From: UBA6022 sp049295575
GTDB lineage: Bacteria; Patescibacteriota; Saccharimonadia; Saccharimonadales; Saccharimonadaceae
Assembly (NCBI GenBank): GCA_049295575.1
Contig: JBAQQX010000002.1
Coordinates: 372,001 to 436,000 of the forward strand
Length of the DNA stretch: 64,000 nucleotides
Direction of reading: 5' to 3'
The notes below the pieces were generated by a model. That model was not told the DNA's origin. It worked only from the letters and a program-made list of their open reading frames with translations, and ran no database searches. Positions 6,892-15,684 of the stretch are shown here, one piece after another. The position numbers were made by a program, and so were the translations under genes. Within the stretch, counting starts at the first letter, position 1, and each line of letters starts with the position of its first letter.

Positions 6892-7058
6892 GTCAGCATT
6901 ATATCAGTTTTATTGCTCCATGAATTATTAATCATGCTAGGACCGGTGGACGTGTTTCGGGACAATTTGAAATATAGCTATGAACTTATCAATGTCATGT
7001 TCGCACAGACTGAAGGATGCGCTTAGGGATATTGGATGTGATCTTATCGATAAAGCAA

Positions 7059-7095
7059 AAACCCGCCAGGGACCGTTTCCGGTATGGCGGGGAGC
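7059..7095 (-). terminator. Terminator after the 7114-7467 gene
   Basis: CCCGCC and GGCGGG arms around ACCGTTTCCGGT, running into AAAAACCC on the plus strand, which is a T-run after the stem on the minus strand. Confidence 0.75.
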
Positions 7096-7113
7096 AGTCG
7101 GTCTGCTCAGTCC

Positions 7114-7467
7114 TTAAATCTTAAGCTCTACAACGCTATCTTTGTCGATTTCGATGGCGCCCCGAGTCTTAAGCGTGCCATTAGCTTCCCATTTGGATTT
7201 ATCCGGTAAGATGATTGTGATCGTCCCTTGATTCCAGATATTCTCATCACTTTTAAAAACTCGGCACTGGGCGTGTACCTTAACTCCAGAATGGAATGCG
7301 ACATGAAGTCTCCCGATTCGATAGTTTGATACTTCATCGCCCATTTTGACGCTTACATGCTCCCATGCACCATGTAGGTGTGAGTGCCTTTTGGCGACTA
7401 CGGGAAGAGCTGCCCTAACGAGTTCGATTGCGAACTGCGTAGAAGCTGTTATGTTGAGAGATTGCAT
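7114..7467 (-). CDS. Orphan small protein, unknown
   Basis: A 117-residue soluble protein with an N-terminal helix (STQFAIELVRAALPVVAKRH) followed by a series of predicted beta strands (VSVKM, RIGRLHVAF, VKVHAQCRVF, TITIILP, VVELKI), probably a small beta barrel or sandwich after one helix. No motif recognised. The leader reads CATCCTACAACAGGAGAAAATC before the ATG, giving a clear Shine-Dalgarno. The gene has its own promoter (weak TTGACG, 17 bp, CATTAT) and terminator, the same self-contained layout as the genes at 4404 and 5089. Confidence 0.5.
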   Translation of the reverse strand: MQSLNITASTQFAIELVRAALPVVAKRHSHLHGAWEHVSVKMGDEVSNYRIGRLHVAFHSGVKVHAQCRVFKSDENIWNQGTITIILPDKSKWEANGTLKTRGAIEIDKDSVVELKI

Positions 7468-7675
7468 GATTTTCTCCTGTTGTAGGATGAACTAATGAAG
7501 GCTTTCTTCATTGGTCGCTACTGTCTCGGTAGCGACCTAACCACAGTACTATGTAATCAGGTCGCCAACGAGAAGTTACGATACACGCAAATCTCTAAAT
7601 AGCATAATGACATTATGTGTTGCATGCGTCAAGATTCAGTCTATCAATAGCCGGGGCTAGTGGACGAACTTCGAA

Positions 7676-8980
7676 CTAGACATGGAGATTATTAACAAAA
7701 GAAATATACAACTTCTTAAATTCAGATTCTTTTACAGAACCAACCCCGCTGAAAACCCTAGATTGAGACAAAACAAACTCATCGACCAATCTGGAAATAT
7801 CTTTGCTAGAAACAGAATCAAGTAAAGTAATTTTTTCTTCAGCGGTGGTTACTGTATCGAGGCCAAAGTATTCTTCAGAGTACATATTTAATAGTTCCTG
7901 TGTGGTTTGCCCATTCTTCTTTGATTGACCTATTAAGAAAGCTTTAGCCTTTTGCATTTCTAAATCGGTAACAACAACTTCACCGGAGAGGTCATTTAGT
8001 GCATCGCTCATTAACTTAAAGAATTTTGATGCATTCTTCGGCCCAATCGGAGTATCAAATGCCCATATTGTTTGTGTCTTTAACAGCTCGATATAGCCAC
8101 GCATGCTATAACAAAGTCCGGCTTCCCTTGCCCTGCCAAGAATTCTCGAATCCCATGAATTACAAAGAAGATTGTTAATTATTTGCATAGTTGCGACTTC
8201 TTTAGCAGTCAGCTGTCGAGGAATTGCCATAGTGAAGTTCGTAAACAAGTTCTCCAATGACGAACGTTCTTCGTAATTGTAAACATTGGTATTGACCGGT
8301 TGTGTCGTCGGGCCCATTAAACGTTGGCCATTTGGCAACATGCTTGAACTAAGAAGCCCAATAATAGAGTCTTTAATATTTTCAATATCACCCACGACCA
8401 TGAAGCGCAGGTTATCGATGGTATGTGTTTTTTTATGGTAGTTTACGACATCCGCTATTGTCACGCTCTTAGCATCAACCATCGCTTCTTTTGATGTCTG
8501 CCATGCGCCATTACTAAGAGATTTACGAGTCAAGGCATTCGCAAGTCTTATATAATCGGCCACTCTTTGTCCCATCTCCTCTATGACGTTACCTGATTCA
8601 CTCTTCAAGATCTGTTCAGTTAATTTTGGATTCGCTATTGCACTAAGCCGCAATTTTAATATTCTTAATAATTCATCCGGTATACAATCGCCCACGTAAC
8701 TTATGCCAAATTCACCAGTGAATGCGTTACGCCAAGCACCATTTTCCTGTAGCTCTTGCAGGTAATCTGACTTTTTAGGGTAACGGGGTATATCCGGACC
8801 AGCTTCTACGATGTGTTCAAGTGTATGAGCAACCTGAAAGGGAAATGCCCGTGTTGCTTCGTCTGATCCCGCTCTAAACTGGATAGAGTAAGCTGCTACC
8901 GGCGCGCCTGGAGTATTTACAACCATGCCTTTTGAGCCGTTTGGAAGTTCGATAATTTCAAGAGTATGAGGTATCGCCAT
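7676..8980 (-). CDS. M16-family zinc metallopeptidase
   Basis: A 434-residue protein. The inverted zinc motif HxxEH is present as H52-T-L-E55-H56, and the third ligand, glutamate, fits at E134/E135 in SGNVIEEMGQ, about 78 residues later as expected for M16. The length corresponds to one processing-peptidase-type unit of two half-domains; the C-terminal half (about 225-430) is the inactive repeat, with an RGY-like element (CYSMRGYIELL) as in mitochondrial processing peptidase relatives. Such enzymes degrade peptides in a clam-shell chamber. No signal peptide, so probably cytoplasmic. The start is leaderless behind TGA-TATAGT. Its stop codon overlaps a copy of the dispersed repeat. Confidence 0.85.
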   Translation of the reverse strand: MAIPHTLEIIELPNGSKGMVVNTPGAPVAAYSIQFRAGSDEATRAFPFQVAHTLEHIVEAGPDIPRYPKKSDYLQELQENGAWRNAFTGEFGISYVGDCIPDELLRILKLRLSAIANPKLTEQILKSESGNVIEEMGQRVADYIRLANALTRKSLSNGAWQTSKEAMVDAKSVTIADVVNYHKKTHTIDNLRFMVVGDIENIKDSIIGLLSSSMLPNGQRLMGPTTQPVNTNVYNYEERSSLENLFTNFTMAIPRQLTAKEVATMQIINNLLCNSWDSRILGRAREAGLCYSMRGYIELLKTQTIWAFDTPIGPKNASKFFKLMSDALNDLSGEVVVTDLEMQKAKAFLIGQSKKNGQTTQELLNMYSEEYFGLDTVTTAEEKITLLDSVSSKDISRLVDEFVLSQSRVFSGVGSVKESEFKKLYISFVNNLHV

Positions 8981-8986
8981 ATCTAT

Positions 8987-9040
8987 TAACTATATCAAAT
9001 AAAAAGACCTCCGGAGAGACCTTTTTATCATTGTACTTGA
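8987..9040. repeat. Hairpin-plus-promoter module, copy 3
   Basis: The hairpin GACCTCCGGAGAGACC, a T-run and ATCATTGTACTT match the 938-980 module with only a few differences. Here too it lies between a minus-strand leaderless gene (M16 peptidase) and a plus-strand gene. Confidence 0.55.
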
Positions 9041-9116
9041 TGAACTCCAGTCGTTAATATCAAAAAGTTGTTTTATCGTTGAGGGGCGGTTAAACAAAAT
9101 TTGCTACAATAGAAAA

Positions 9117-9605
9117 ATGCGAAGAGTTGAAGGTGATGAATTCCAATCTATAAAACCATTTTTTGAGGCTGCTGCGGATGTAGCTGAGAGTGCAACGTGC
9201 CTACGTGCAAAATGTGGCTCCGTGATTGTTAAAAACAGTGTGATTATCGGTAGAGGTTTTAACTCACCAGCTCTTGATGACGAAAGCCAGCGATTGTGTG
9301 AGGCTGAGATGAATACAGTCGAGAAACCTAAGTACGATAAAACGTGTTGTATCCATGCTGAATGGCGAGCGGTAATTGATGCTTGCAAGACGAACGCTGA
9401 TAAACTTGCAGGTTCAGTGCTTTACTTTATGCGAATAGATTCATCTGGTAGCTTCACTGATGCCGGTGATCCGTTTTGCACCGTCTGTAGTCGACTCACA
9501 ATGGAGGCTGGAGTAGAAGAGTTTGCATTGTACAATGACAACGGAGCAGATATATACCAGCTTGGTGAATATAATATTAAGTCATACGAGGCTTACATTA
9601 AATAA
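9117..9605 (+). CDS. Cytidine/deoxycytidylate deaminase-family protein
   Basis: A 162-residue protein with the zinc-deaminase signature: CCIHAEWRA supplies the zinc histidine H80 and proton-shuttle glutamate E82, and PFCTVC supplies C121 and C124. The rest fits the CMP/dCMP deaminase fold (N-terminal helix, strand CGSVIVKNSVIIGRGFN). Members hydrolyse the amino group of (deoxy)cytidine nucleotides, others edit tRNA or make toxins; the extra residues between G48 and the HAE (SPALDDESQRLCEAEMNTVEK) match the insertion of dCMP-deaminase-type enzymes. The ATG lies six bases after an extended -10 (TGC-TACAAT, 9105-9110), so it is leaderless. It stands alone. Confidence 0.75.
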   Translation: MRRVEGDEFQSIKPFFEAAADVAESATCLRAKCGSVIVKNSVIIGRGFNSPALDDESQRLCEAEMNTVEKPKYDKTCCIHAEWRAVIDACKTNADKLAGSVLYFMRIDSSGSFTDAGDPFCTVCSRLTMEAGVEEFALYNDNGADIYQLGEYNIKSYEAYIK

Positions 9606-9762
9606 CGTAGCCATGTCTTTAGGCAGACGCTTCTTATGGTAATTCTTATATTGGAAAGTGTCTACTAGCCACCGGCGGACGAACTTCGGAACTTTTAAAG
9701 ACGCGGGAGTCTCTTCAGAGATAGGCGCACCTTGTATAACAAACAATAGTTAACGAGTTTTC

Positions 9763-10569
9763 TCAGAAGGTACTATTCTCAATAGCCCTCACCGTACCCG
9801 CATCAATACTCGAATCGTTATGCGCATACGTTAATGCATCATCAACTTCATCTTCATAACCATCCTTGTCACCAAGCGCCGACTTTATTGCCGCCATAGA
9901 AAGTATCAGACCAATCTGCCGTCTCGAGCGTACAGTATCAGGTGCTCGGTCGACCGCCCTCTCTCCGAGCGTGCGATACATGCGCAGATTTCGTCGCTCG
10001 AGCCCCGCATCTTCTTTATTGGCGACTACTTCAATCGCCGCATCTAAAGCTTCCGGTGGATAGGTAAACCAGTGGTGTAGCACCTCGCTTAGTGAAGGTT
10101 TGCGGAGTAATAGCCACGAGCCGGCATCTTGCTTACCGGAAGATCGACGAACCTCTGGGAGAAAGCCCGTATTCGTAATTGCAGTCCAGTAACTATGGAA
10201 GCGTGGCTGTATCTCATCAAACAACTGGATGACGCCGCCATTAGCGTAGCCTTTTTCAGTAAAAACTTTACTGTCACGTCCAGCTGTTTGAGCAGTCGTA
10301 CCTAATTGAACTGTCCAGATAGATGGTCGGGCGATCGTTGAGCCTGGATTCTTGTTAACTTGATCGTCATAGAAGTCTTCAATGCCCTGTAGAAGCGATA
10401 GCCGCCCTAGTATCAGAACCCTTTCAAGCTCAGAAGGCGAAACAGCTATCTTCTCGCTCTTAGTGCCTCTTAATACATCTGCCCGAAGCGCCTTGCCGTT
10501 AACAAGCAAACGATTAGACTGCAAGACTACGGACGGATGTTCGCCTATTGCTTCATGATAGTCGCTCAT
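9763..10569 (-). CDS. Unknown protein next to the AAA ATPase
   Basis: A 268-residue soluble protein, mixed alpha/beta in the first half (strands VVLQSNRLLVNGKAL, WTVQLGTTAQ) and mostly helical with many arginines in the second half. I recognise no motif. I chose the ATG at 10569 over the one at 10578 because the minus-strand -10 TATAAT ends exactly where the earlier ATG begins, leaving it untranscribed; from 10569 the mRNA would be leaderless. It lies about 180 bases downstream of the AAA ATPase on the same strand with its own promoter. A functional link is possible but unproven. Confidence 0.5.
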   Translation of the reverse strand: MSDYHEAIGEHPSVVLQSNRLLVNGKALRADVLRGTKSEKIAVSPSELERVLILGRLSLLQGIEDFYDDQVNKNPGSTIARPSIWTVQLGTTAQTAGRDSKVFTEKGYANGGVIQLFDEIQPRFHSYWTAITNTGFLPEVRRSSGKQDAGSWLLLRKPSLSEVLHHWFTYPPEALDAAIEVVANKEDAGLERRNLRMYRTLGERAVDRAPDTVRSRRQIGLILSMAAIKSALGDKDGYEDEVDDALTYAHNDSSIDAGTVRAIENSTF

Positions 10570-10748
10570 AATTAACATATTATACTATGAAATATCGAAT
10601 GAGTCTAGTAAATTTGCAAACCTCACCCCTGTAGTGATATGAATAAAGTGTGAGTTTGACGAGCCTCTGGGGGATAAACATCGTATCTTTTGCACACCAT
10701 AGACTCTCAGTCGTAATGGAGACTAGGCTTTGCTGTTTCTGTCAGGCG

Positions 10749-13004
10749 TCAAGTACGCACAGGAGGTGCTGTTACTTGTACTATGGCGCTATAGAGTTCT
10801 TTAAGTTCCCATGTACCCATATCAATAAGTGGCTCGTACATGAAGGAATTTATATGTATTGAGCCGTCTATCATCATCGTTGCTTTATTGAATAGCACGA
10901 GGATAGTCGTCTTATTAGCATCGCGCGTATGGTTTTTGTACGTCTTCATTAATCCCCTCGTCTGATCTCTTCCTGCGCGGACTACTCGCTGATAGTCATC
11001 GTCTGTGATGTGGCCGATTATGTATTTCTCGATCTGAATTCGTACAGCAATCGCAAGAGCGAGACTTTTATGGAGGTCAAACCCATCATCTTCCTCGCTT
11101 ACTATGTTGTTTGCAGCACTAATTATCGCATCGTGAACCATTGTTGTGGCACTAAACGCACTATCTAAGACGCCGGTATTGTCGCCAATTATTTGCATTA
11201 TGTCACCGACATTAAACTGGTCGGGCATGACATGAAGACACTTAGTCAGCTTAAGATAATCATCGTCGCTCACACTCTTGCTATATTCAATAATATTTCG
11301 CGCTAATGGTATGAGTCCCACCCATGCACTCTCGTCAAACGCCGCCCTCTTTTTTATCTCCCCAAATACTCGGATATTAAACATGTCATGGATACTAAGG
11401 CTGCCATCTCTTGACCTTGATGCAATTTTGAATTGATCATCCTTGCGGGGGTGAATTTTCTCATATACTAAGCGGTAGAAATCAAAATTATGAGTAAGAA
11501 CGATGACGTATAACTTGTTGGTGTCCGACGAAATATCCTGCAAATACTCAAAAAATGCATATTTGTTTTTGTAATCAAATGATTCAACGATGTCATCGAA
11601 CACAACTAATGTGTCGCACCCCTTCTTTACTTGATTGCGCAACTTGAAAATTACATTCAAAAGATACAACGCCTTACGCTCGCCATTACTCAAAACTAGC
11701 CCTAATCCGCTGAGTTTGCCATTTACATCAGGCTTCTCGCGATATGGATCATTAGGATTTCTAGGATTCATAAATTTAACCTCAAACACGGGCTTAACGA
11801 GTTCATCGACAATCGCATCTTGCTTGTTGGAAATATCTATTCTGTAAGGTAAGTTCCTGAAACGATCATTAAATACTTCTACAACCTCTTCCCATTCATT
11901 ATCACTGTCTCGGGCACGCTCAAGTGCCTGTTTAATCTCTTCGCTTGCTGTATCATGAGCTTGCAATAAGTTATTCACTTCATCTATACATCCGGCCAGG
12001 TATCCGTACCACATGTTTCTGTAAAAGCGATCCTCACTACCCATAAATAAAAGTAGGCGCCTTTTTGATGGATCTTCGAATATGCTTCTTACGTCACCGT
12101 TCGTGCCGACCGCAAAGTCGTTAATGAGCGATGTGAGCGCTGACTTAAGTGCCGGATATTTTTCAAGAATGATATCAAAATCGGTTTTTAATAATTCGTC
12201 AAGCTTCCCTAAGTCTTGCACTGGGGCGCTAGGCTTTCCGTCTCCGTCTGTTAGTGTAACGCTGTGTTTTGCGTTGAAATAGCGAGAATCCTTCAACGCT
12301 TTTGTTAGCTTCGTTGCGCTACTAGCATCAAAGCCCGCGCGGTAATAGGTTGGTGACGCAACAAACTCGTCATATGCACTTGCAAGCTTCTCGAAAAAAC
12401 CAAGATACTTCTTATTTCCTATGAACTTAGCAAAATTCGTGTGCGTGTATCGTTTGTATGAGACGTCACAAAATAACGTATCGCCCTTGCTTACCTCAGG
12501 TAGACTACCCCTCAATAGTTGTATAATTTTAAGCGAAGTAACTGGCTCTGCGCTATCTTTAACGAAGGAGTGGTGCATGTTTCCGACTAATTCAGACACA
12601 CTTGATTCATCCAGGGGATGGCCCGCAACCTCAGCTAGTTTAGCCGTGAACTTCTTGTATGCGACATTTACACTATCGAATGCTTTGCTATATGCCTCTT
12701 TGGCTGCCTCGTTTGATACAAGAAGCGCAGCTTCGTCGGTCAATTCAACCCTTCCGTCGAAACATGGAAATGATAGGATATTCTGGCTGTCGATTCCGCT
12801 TACCGAGCATTTACCTTCAACATTAAATAGATGATCTTTAATAGGAATCCCCTTGCTGTGATCATCCAAGGCCTTTGCAAAAGAGGATTTCATTGTTCCG
12901 TTCTGCGCGTAGAGCGCATAAAAGTTACTCTCCTGGCCGAAATTAAATTCATGGCTTAGAGACGAGATTCCATAACCATTTTCTATCTCTACCTTAATGT
13001 TCAT
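10749..13004 (-). CDS. AAA/ABC-type ATPase, probable defence protein
   Basis: A 751-residue protein with an ABC/SMC-like nucleotide-binding fold split by a long helical insert. The P-loop is atypical, AQNGTMKSS at 33-41, with M where Gly normally precedes Lys; an ABC-like signature LSNGERKALYLLNVI lies at about 440-455, Walker B VVFDDIVESFD at about 464-474, and an H-loop VLTHNFDFYR at about 498-507. The C-terminal 240 residues are an unrecognised helical domain ending NSFMYEPLIDM. This layout resembles the large overcoming-lysogenisation, RloC/PrrC and related ATPases, many of which act in phage defence. The effector is not identifiable. An AAGGA Shine-Dalgarno precedes the ATG. Confidence 0.65.
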   Translation of the reverse strand: MNIKVEIENGYGISSLSHEFNFGQESNFYALYAQNGTMKSSFAKALDDHSKGIPIKDHLFNVEGKCSVSGIDSQNILSFPCFDGRVELTDEAALLVSNEAAKEAYSKAFDSVNVAYKKFTAKLAEVAGHPLDESSVSELVGNMHHSFVKDSAEPVTSLKIIQLLRGSLPEVSKGDTLFCDVSYKRYTHTNFAKFIGNKKYLGFFEKLASAYDEFVASPTYYRAGFDASSATKLTKALKDSRYFNAKHSVTLTDGDGKPSAPVQDLGKLDELLKTDFDIILEKYPALKSALTSLINDFAVGTNGDVRSIFEDPSKRRLLLFMGSEDRFYRNMWYGYLAGCIDEVNNLLQAHDTASEEIKQALERARDSDNEWEEVVEVFNDRFRNLPYRIDISNKQDAIVDELVKPVFEVKFMNPRNPNDPYREKPDVNGKLSGLGLVLSNGERKALYLLNVIFKLRNQVKKGCDTLVVFDDIVESFDYKNKYAFFEYLQDISSDTNKLYVIVLTHNFDFYRLVYEKIHPRKDDQFKIASRSRDGSLSIHDMFNIRVFGEIKKRAAFDESAWVGLIPLARNIIEYSKSVSDDDYLKLTKCLHVMPDQFNVGDIMQIIGDNTGVLDSAFSATTMVHDAIISAANNIVSEEDDGFDLHKSLALAIAVRIQIEKYIIGHITDDDYQRVVRAGRDQTRGLMKTYKNHTRDANKTTILVLFNKATMMIDGSIHINSFMYEPLIDMGTWELKELYSAIVQVTAPPVRT

Positions 13005-13216
13005 TTAGTCATGTCCTTATGTTATGCAATTGTCTAAATAAAGCCATAACGGATTGACACCCATTCATATCAGGACTTTTATTGTCACTAGTATATACCA
13101 GCATTATGACAAATGACTACCATATAGGCCTGCTGTTTGTTGGTTAAATTCCAATTCCTTATTCTATTGGTAGCGTTGTGAAATAGTCAATATATTCGAC
13201 AGATACCAAACCGCTT

Positions 13217-13237
13217 GTTTAATACGTCGGATTAAAC
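13217..13237. promoter_or_regulatory. Inverted repeat upstream of the T4SS operon
   Basis: Arms GTTTAAT and ATTAAAC with a seven-base spacer lie 86 bases before the first T4SS start. The 318-base gap between the ATPase and T4SS genes holds no other gene. The repeat is a plausible operator for the conjugation operon. Confidence 0.4.
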
Positions 13238-13322
13238 ATGTGTGAATTGCTTATGCTGTACTACTCTTTAGTGCGCGTGGTATGTTTTAGGCACAAACGA
13301 ACATTTATCAACGGAGGATCAT

Positions 13323-13667
13323 ATGATCAGAAGTTCCACGGATATTAAAACTGTAAGCCTTATTGTAGCGGCAGGTGCGTTACTGCTGTTGACGCCAGAC
13401 GTGTCGGCGGCAACCGGTGACGTCGCACAGGTTGAGTCATTCATTCGCAATATTATCAAGCTCGTCGCAGGACTCGCCGGTCTCGTAGCGACCGGCTTTT
13501 TTGTTATCGGTGGTTTTGGCTATATAACAAGCTCCGGTAATCCAGAGCATCTTGATCGAGCGAAGCGCACGCTCTTATGGTCGGGTATTGGCCTGGCTAT
13601 TGTGATTGCGGCATTCGTGATTAGCAATATTATCGTGTCAATCGCTACGAATTCATTCGGTAGTTAG
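13323..13667 (+). CDS. VirB2/TrbC-like pilin
   Basis: A 114-residue protein. A signal-like segment (about residues 9-28, ending LTPDVSAATG) is followed by two hydrophobic helices at about 43-68 and 78-105, joined by a loop (TSSGNPEHLDRAKR) typical of the VirB2/TrbC pilin fold, in which the loop faces the cytoplasm. VirB2 subunits build the conjugative pilus or channel. AACGGAGG before the ATG is a strong ribosome site. It is the first gene of a seven-gene plus-strand operon with eight-base gaps or ATGA overlaps. The same TS-G-x-PE-x-LD-x-AKR signature recurs at the start of the next protein, so the pilin fold is present twice. Confidence 0.75.
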   Translation: MIRSSTDIKTVSLIVAAGALLLLTPDVSAATGDVAQVESFIRNIIKLVAGLAGLVATGFFVIGGFGYITSSGNPEHLDRAKRTLLWSGIGLAIVIAAFVISNIIVSIATNSFGS

Positions 13668-13675
13668 GGGTCAAA

Positions 13676-15181
13676 ATGATAGATTCTCTCACCATGAGCC
13701 TGACGCTCATGGCTGATTCGTCAGGTGCGATTACTGCTATGCGTGAGTATGTAACACCGACAATGACAACACTGACTGCGCTGGCGGCTCTTGCGAGTGT
13801 CTTCTTCATCGTCTATGGAGGTATCCTCTATATGACGAGTACTGGACGGCCAGAGAAACTCGATCAAGCAAAACGAGTGCTGAAGAATGCATTAATCGGT
13901 GTCGTTATCGTCCTCGGGGCTGGAACACTGACGGCAATCTTGAACGGAGCAATGCCGCATACCCAGGCGCCAGCGAGTAGCGTACTACCAACTCTCGAGG
14001 CGATTAAACCAGAAAGTCCGAGTAATGGCCTAGTAGAGATCCTCATTAATGCCATCGTCGGCTTACTTAATACGATCATTCAGACGCTCGCCACTCCGTT
14101 TCTCGGCGCACTCGACTTCTTCACGAAAAGTACGCCGCTTATGGCGGATAATCCGAGTGTCTTCAACTTTTGGCTCGCGATGGTCGGCATTACAGACGTC
14201 CTGTTTGTGATCGTGATAGCGTTGATCGGCTTTCATGTCATGAGTGCAGCGACGTTCGGCCTGGATGAAATTGACTTCAAGCACTTACTGCCGAGAATCC
14301 TCCTCATCTTCTTGCTGTTAAACACTTCCCTATTCATTATTGATGGCTTTATCGCAGCATCTAACGCCCTGATTACTGCCGTTGGTCATATTGGCGGAGC
14401 ATCGAGTGTCTGGAATACCTTAACGACCGTGTTTAAGGAGGCTGGAGGACAAAGTATCGCAGCTCTGCTAATTATGCTCGTCTTTCTGATCTTCTCGTTC
14501 ATTCTCCTCATTTACTACGTTGGCCGTATCGTGACACTGTTTATCGGAGCGGTGCTGTCGCCACTTGTCATTCTCATCTGGCTCGTTCCCGGATTTAGAG
14601 ACTTCAGCGAAACGGCCATGAAAACCTACCTCACGACGATATTCATTCTGTTCGTCCATGTCGTCATCCTAACACTAGCTGGATCGCTCTTTACCGGACT
14701 GTCTGGCACGAGTGGAAATGATATACCAAATGTACTGATGTCGATGGTTGTTGGCTTAGCGGCGGTTATCGCCCTACTTAAAACACAGGGCTTGCTCATG
14801 CAGTTTAGTTACGTGAGTCTTGGGGCACGATCCTCACGGCAACTCGGGACGCAGTTCATGAACGGTGTCAGTTACTTAGGAGGTCGTGGTAAAGCAGCCG
14901 TGGGTGCAGTATCGAACAAAGTAGGTAGCCGTTCTGCCCGTAGTAGCCTGGCGTCAACTGGGTCGAGGCGTGGAAGTGCGGGAGGCACGGTACACATGGC
15001 ACCCACAAATAAGAAACAGCCGCCATCCGTCAAAGTGACACGAGTACCAGCCACCGGTACAACATCGCGAGCACCAAAGGTTGGCACGGCCAATGCCAGC
15101 CCTCGCGTTGCTTCGGTGACGGATATTGCTACCAAGCGAAATGCTCAAACAACAAGTACGAAGGAGGATAAAGCAGCATGA
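13676..15181 (+). CDS. VirB6/TrbL-like channel protein with pilin-like N terminus
   Basis: A 501-residue membrane protein. Residues about 25-90 repeat the VirB2-like pair of helices with the loop TSTGRPEKLDQAKR. After a linker, residues about 120-395 hold roughly six to eight membrane helices (for instance WLAMVGITDVLFVIVIAL, LLIFLLLNTSLFIIDGF, LVFLIFSFILLIYYVG), as in VirB6/TrbL channel proteins that line the inner-membrane passage. Residues 410-501 form a basic tail rich in S, T, R and P. Gene order and topology support VirB6; the pilin-like fusion is typical of small Gram-positive-style systems. The stop overlaps the next start by four bases. Confidence 0.75.
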   Translation: MIDSLTMSLTLMADSSGAITAMREYVTPTMTTLTALAALASVFFIVYGGILYMTSTGRPEKLDQAKRVLKNALIGVVIVLGAGTLTAILNGAMPHTQAPASSVLPTLEAIKPESPSNGLVEILINAIVGLLNTIIQTLATPFLGALDFFTKSTPLMADNPSVFNFWLAMVGITDVLFVIVIALIGFHVMSAATFGLDEIDFKHLLPRILLIFLLLNTSLFIIDGFIAASNALITAVGHIGGASSVWNTLTTVFKEAGGQSIAALLIMLVFLIFSFILLIYYVGRIVTLFIGAVLSPLVILIWLVPGFRDFSETAMKTYLTTIFILFVHVVILTLAGSLFTGLSGTSGNDIPNVLMSMVVGLAAVIALLKTQGLLMQFSYVSLGARSSRQLGTQFMNGVSYLGGRGKAAVGAVSNKVGSRSARSSLASTGSRRGSAGGTVHMAPTNKKQPPSVKVTRVPATGTTSRAPKVGTANASPRVASVTDIATKRNAQTTSTKEDKAA

Positions 15182-15684
15182 AAGTAACCGTTGTACCAGC
15201 ACAAGTCACGACCGTCGAAGATCGTATTACTGGCAACTTAAGTGTGTCGCAGATTGCACTGTTCGCCGTACCAGTCTTTGGCGGATCACTTCTCTACGCC
15301 GCATTACCGCCGAGTATGGAGTTCAGTATATATAAACTGGTCGTGATCGGATTCCTGGCGATTATTACGAGCCTACTTGCCATTCGTATTAAGGGAAAGA
15401 TTGTCCTCGTGTGGGCGCTCATCCTTCTCCGCTATGGGCTGCGGCCAAGACTTTACCTGTTCAATAAGAATACTGCCGCTTATCGTGAAGACTACCCCGA
15501 ACCGCTAAATGAGGCCGAGGCAAGAATGACCGTCAAAGAACATGTACCTGCCGTGCTACCGAAGTTGGGCATCCAGGAAACGGCCTATGTGTACGCCACG
15601 CTCGATGATCCGATCAGCCGATTACGTTTTGAAACGACCAAAAAAGGAGGCTTACATGTCCGTATTACAGAAGTCCAAGAATAG
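15178..15684 (+). CDS. PrgI-family (VirB3-like) T4SS protein
   Basis: A 168-residue protein beginning MKVTVVPAQVTTVEDRITGNLSV, the pattern of PrgI-family proteins (a P-x-x-V-x-x-x-x-D-R/K-I-x-G-x-L-T/S start). Two adjacent membrane helices follow at about 24-42 and 50-70, then a cytoplasmic domain of about 90 residues. PrgI is the Gram-positive counterpart of VirB3 and works with the VirB4 ATPase at the inner face of the channel. It starts inside the previous stop (ATGA) and its last 29 bases overlap the next gene, so translation is likely coupled on both sides. Confidence 0.8.
   Translation: MKVTVVPAQVTTVEDRITGNLSVSQIALFAVPVFGGSLLYAALPPSMEFSIYKLVVIGFLAIITSLLAIRIKGKIVLVWALILLRYGLRPRLYLFNKNTAAYREDYPEPLNEAEARMTVKEHVPAVLPKLGIQETAYVYATLDDPISRLRFETTKKGGLHVRITEVQE

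Noticed and set aside
4320..9692. Integron attC sites
   Set aside because: The repeats lack the paired R and L boxes and hairpin fold of attC, and no tyrosine-type integron integrase is present.
10650..10862. Plus-strand open frame of 70 codons
   Set aside because: It overlaps the end of the AAA ATPase gene on the other strand and has a composition rich in C, H and R without pattern; a shadow frame.
15542..15655. Longer N terminus for the TraC-like protein
   Set aside because: This part reads through PrgI in another frame; the ATG at 15656 has a strong AAAAAGGAGG.
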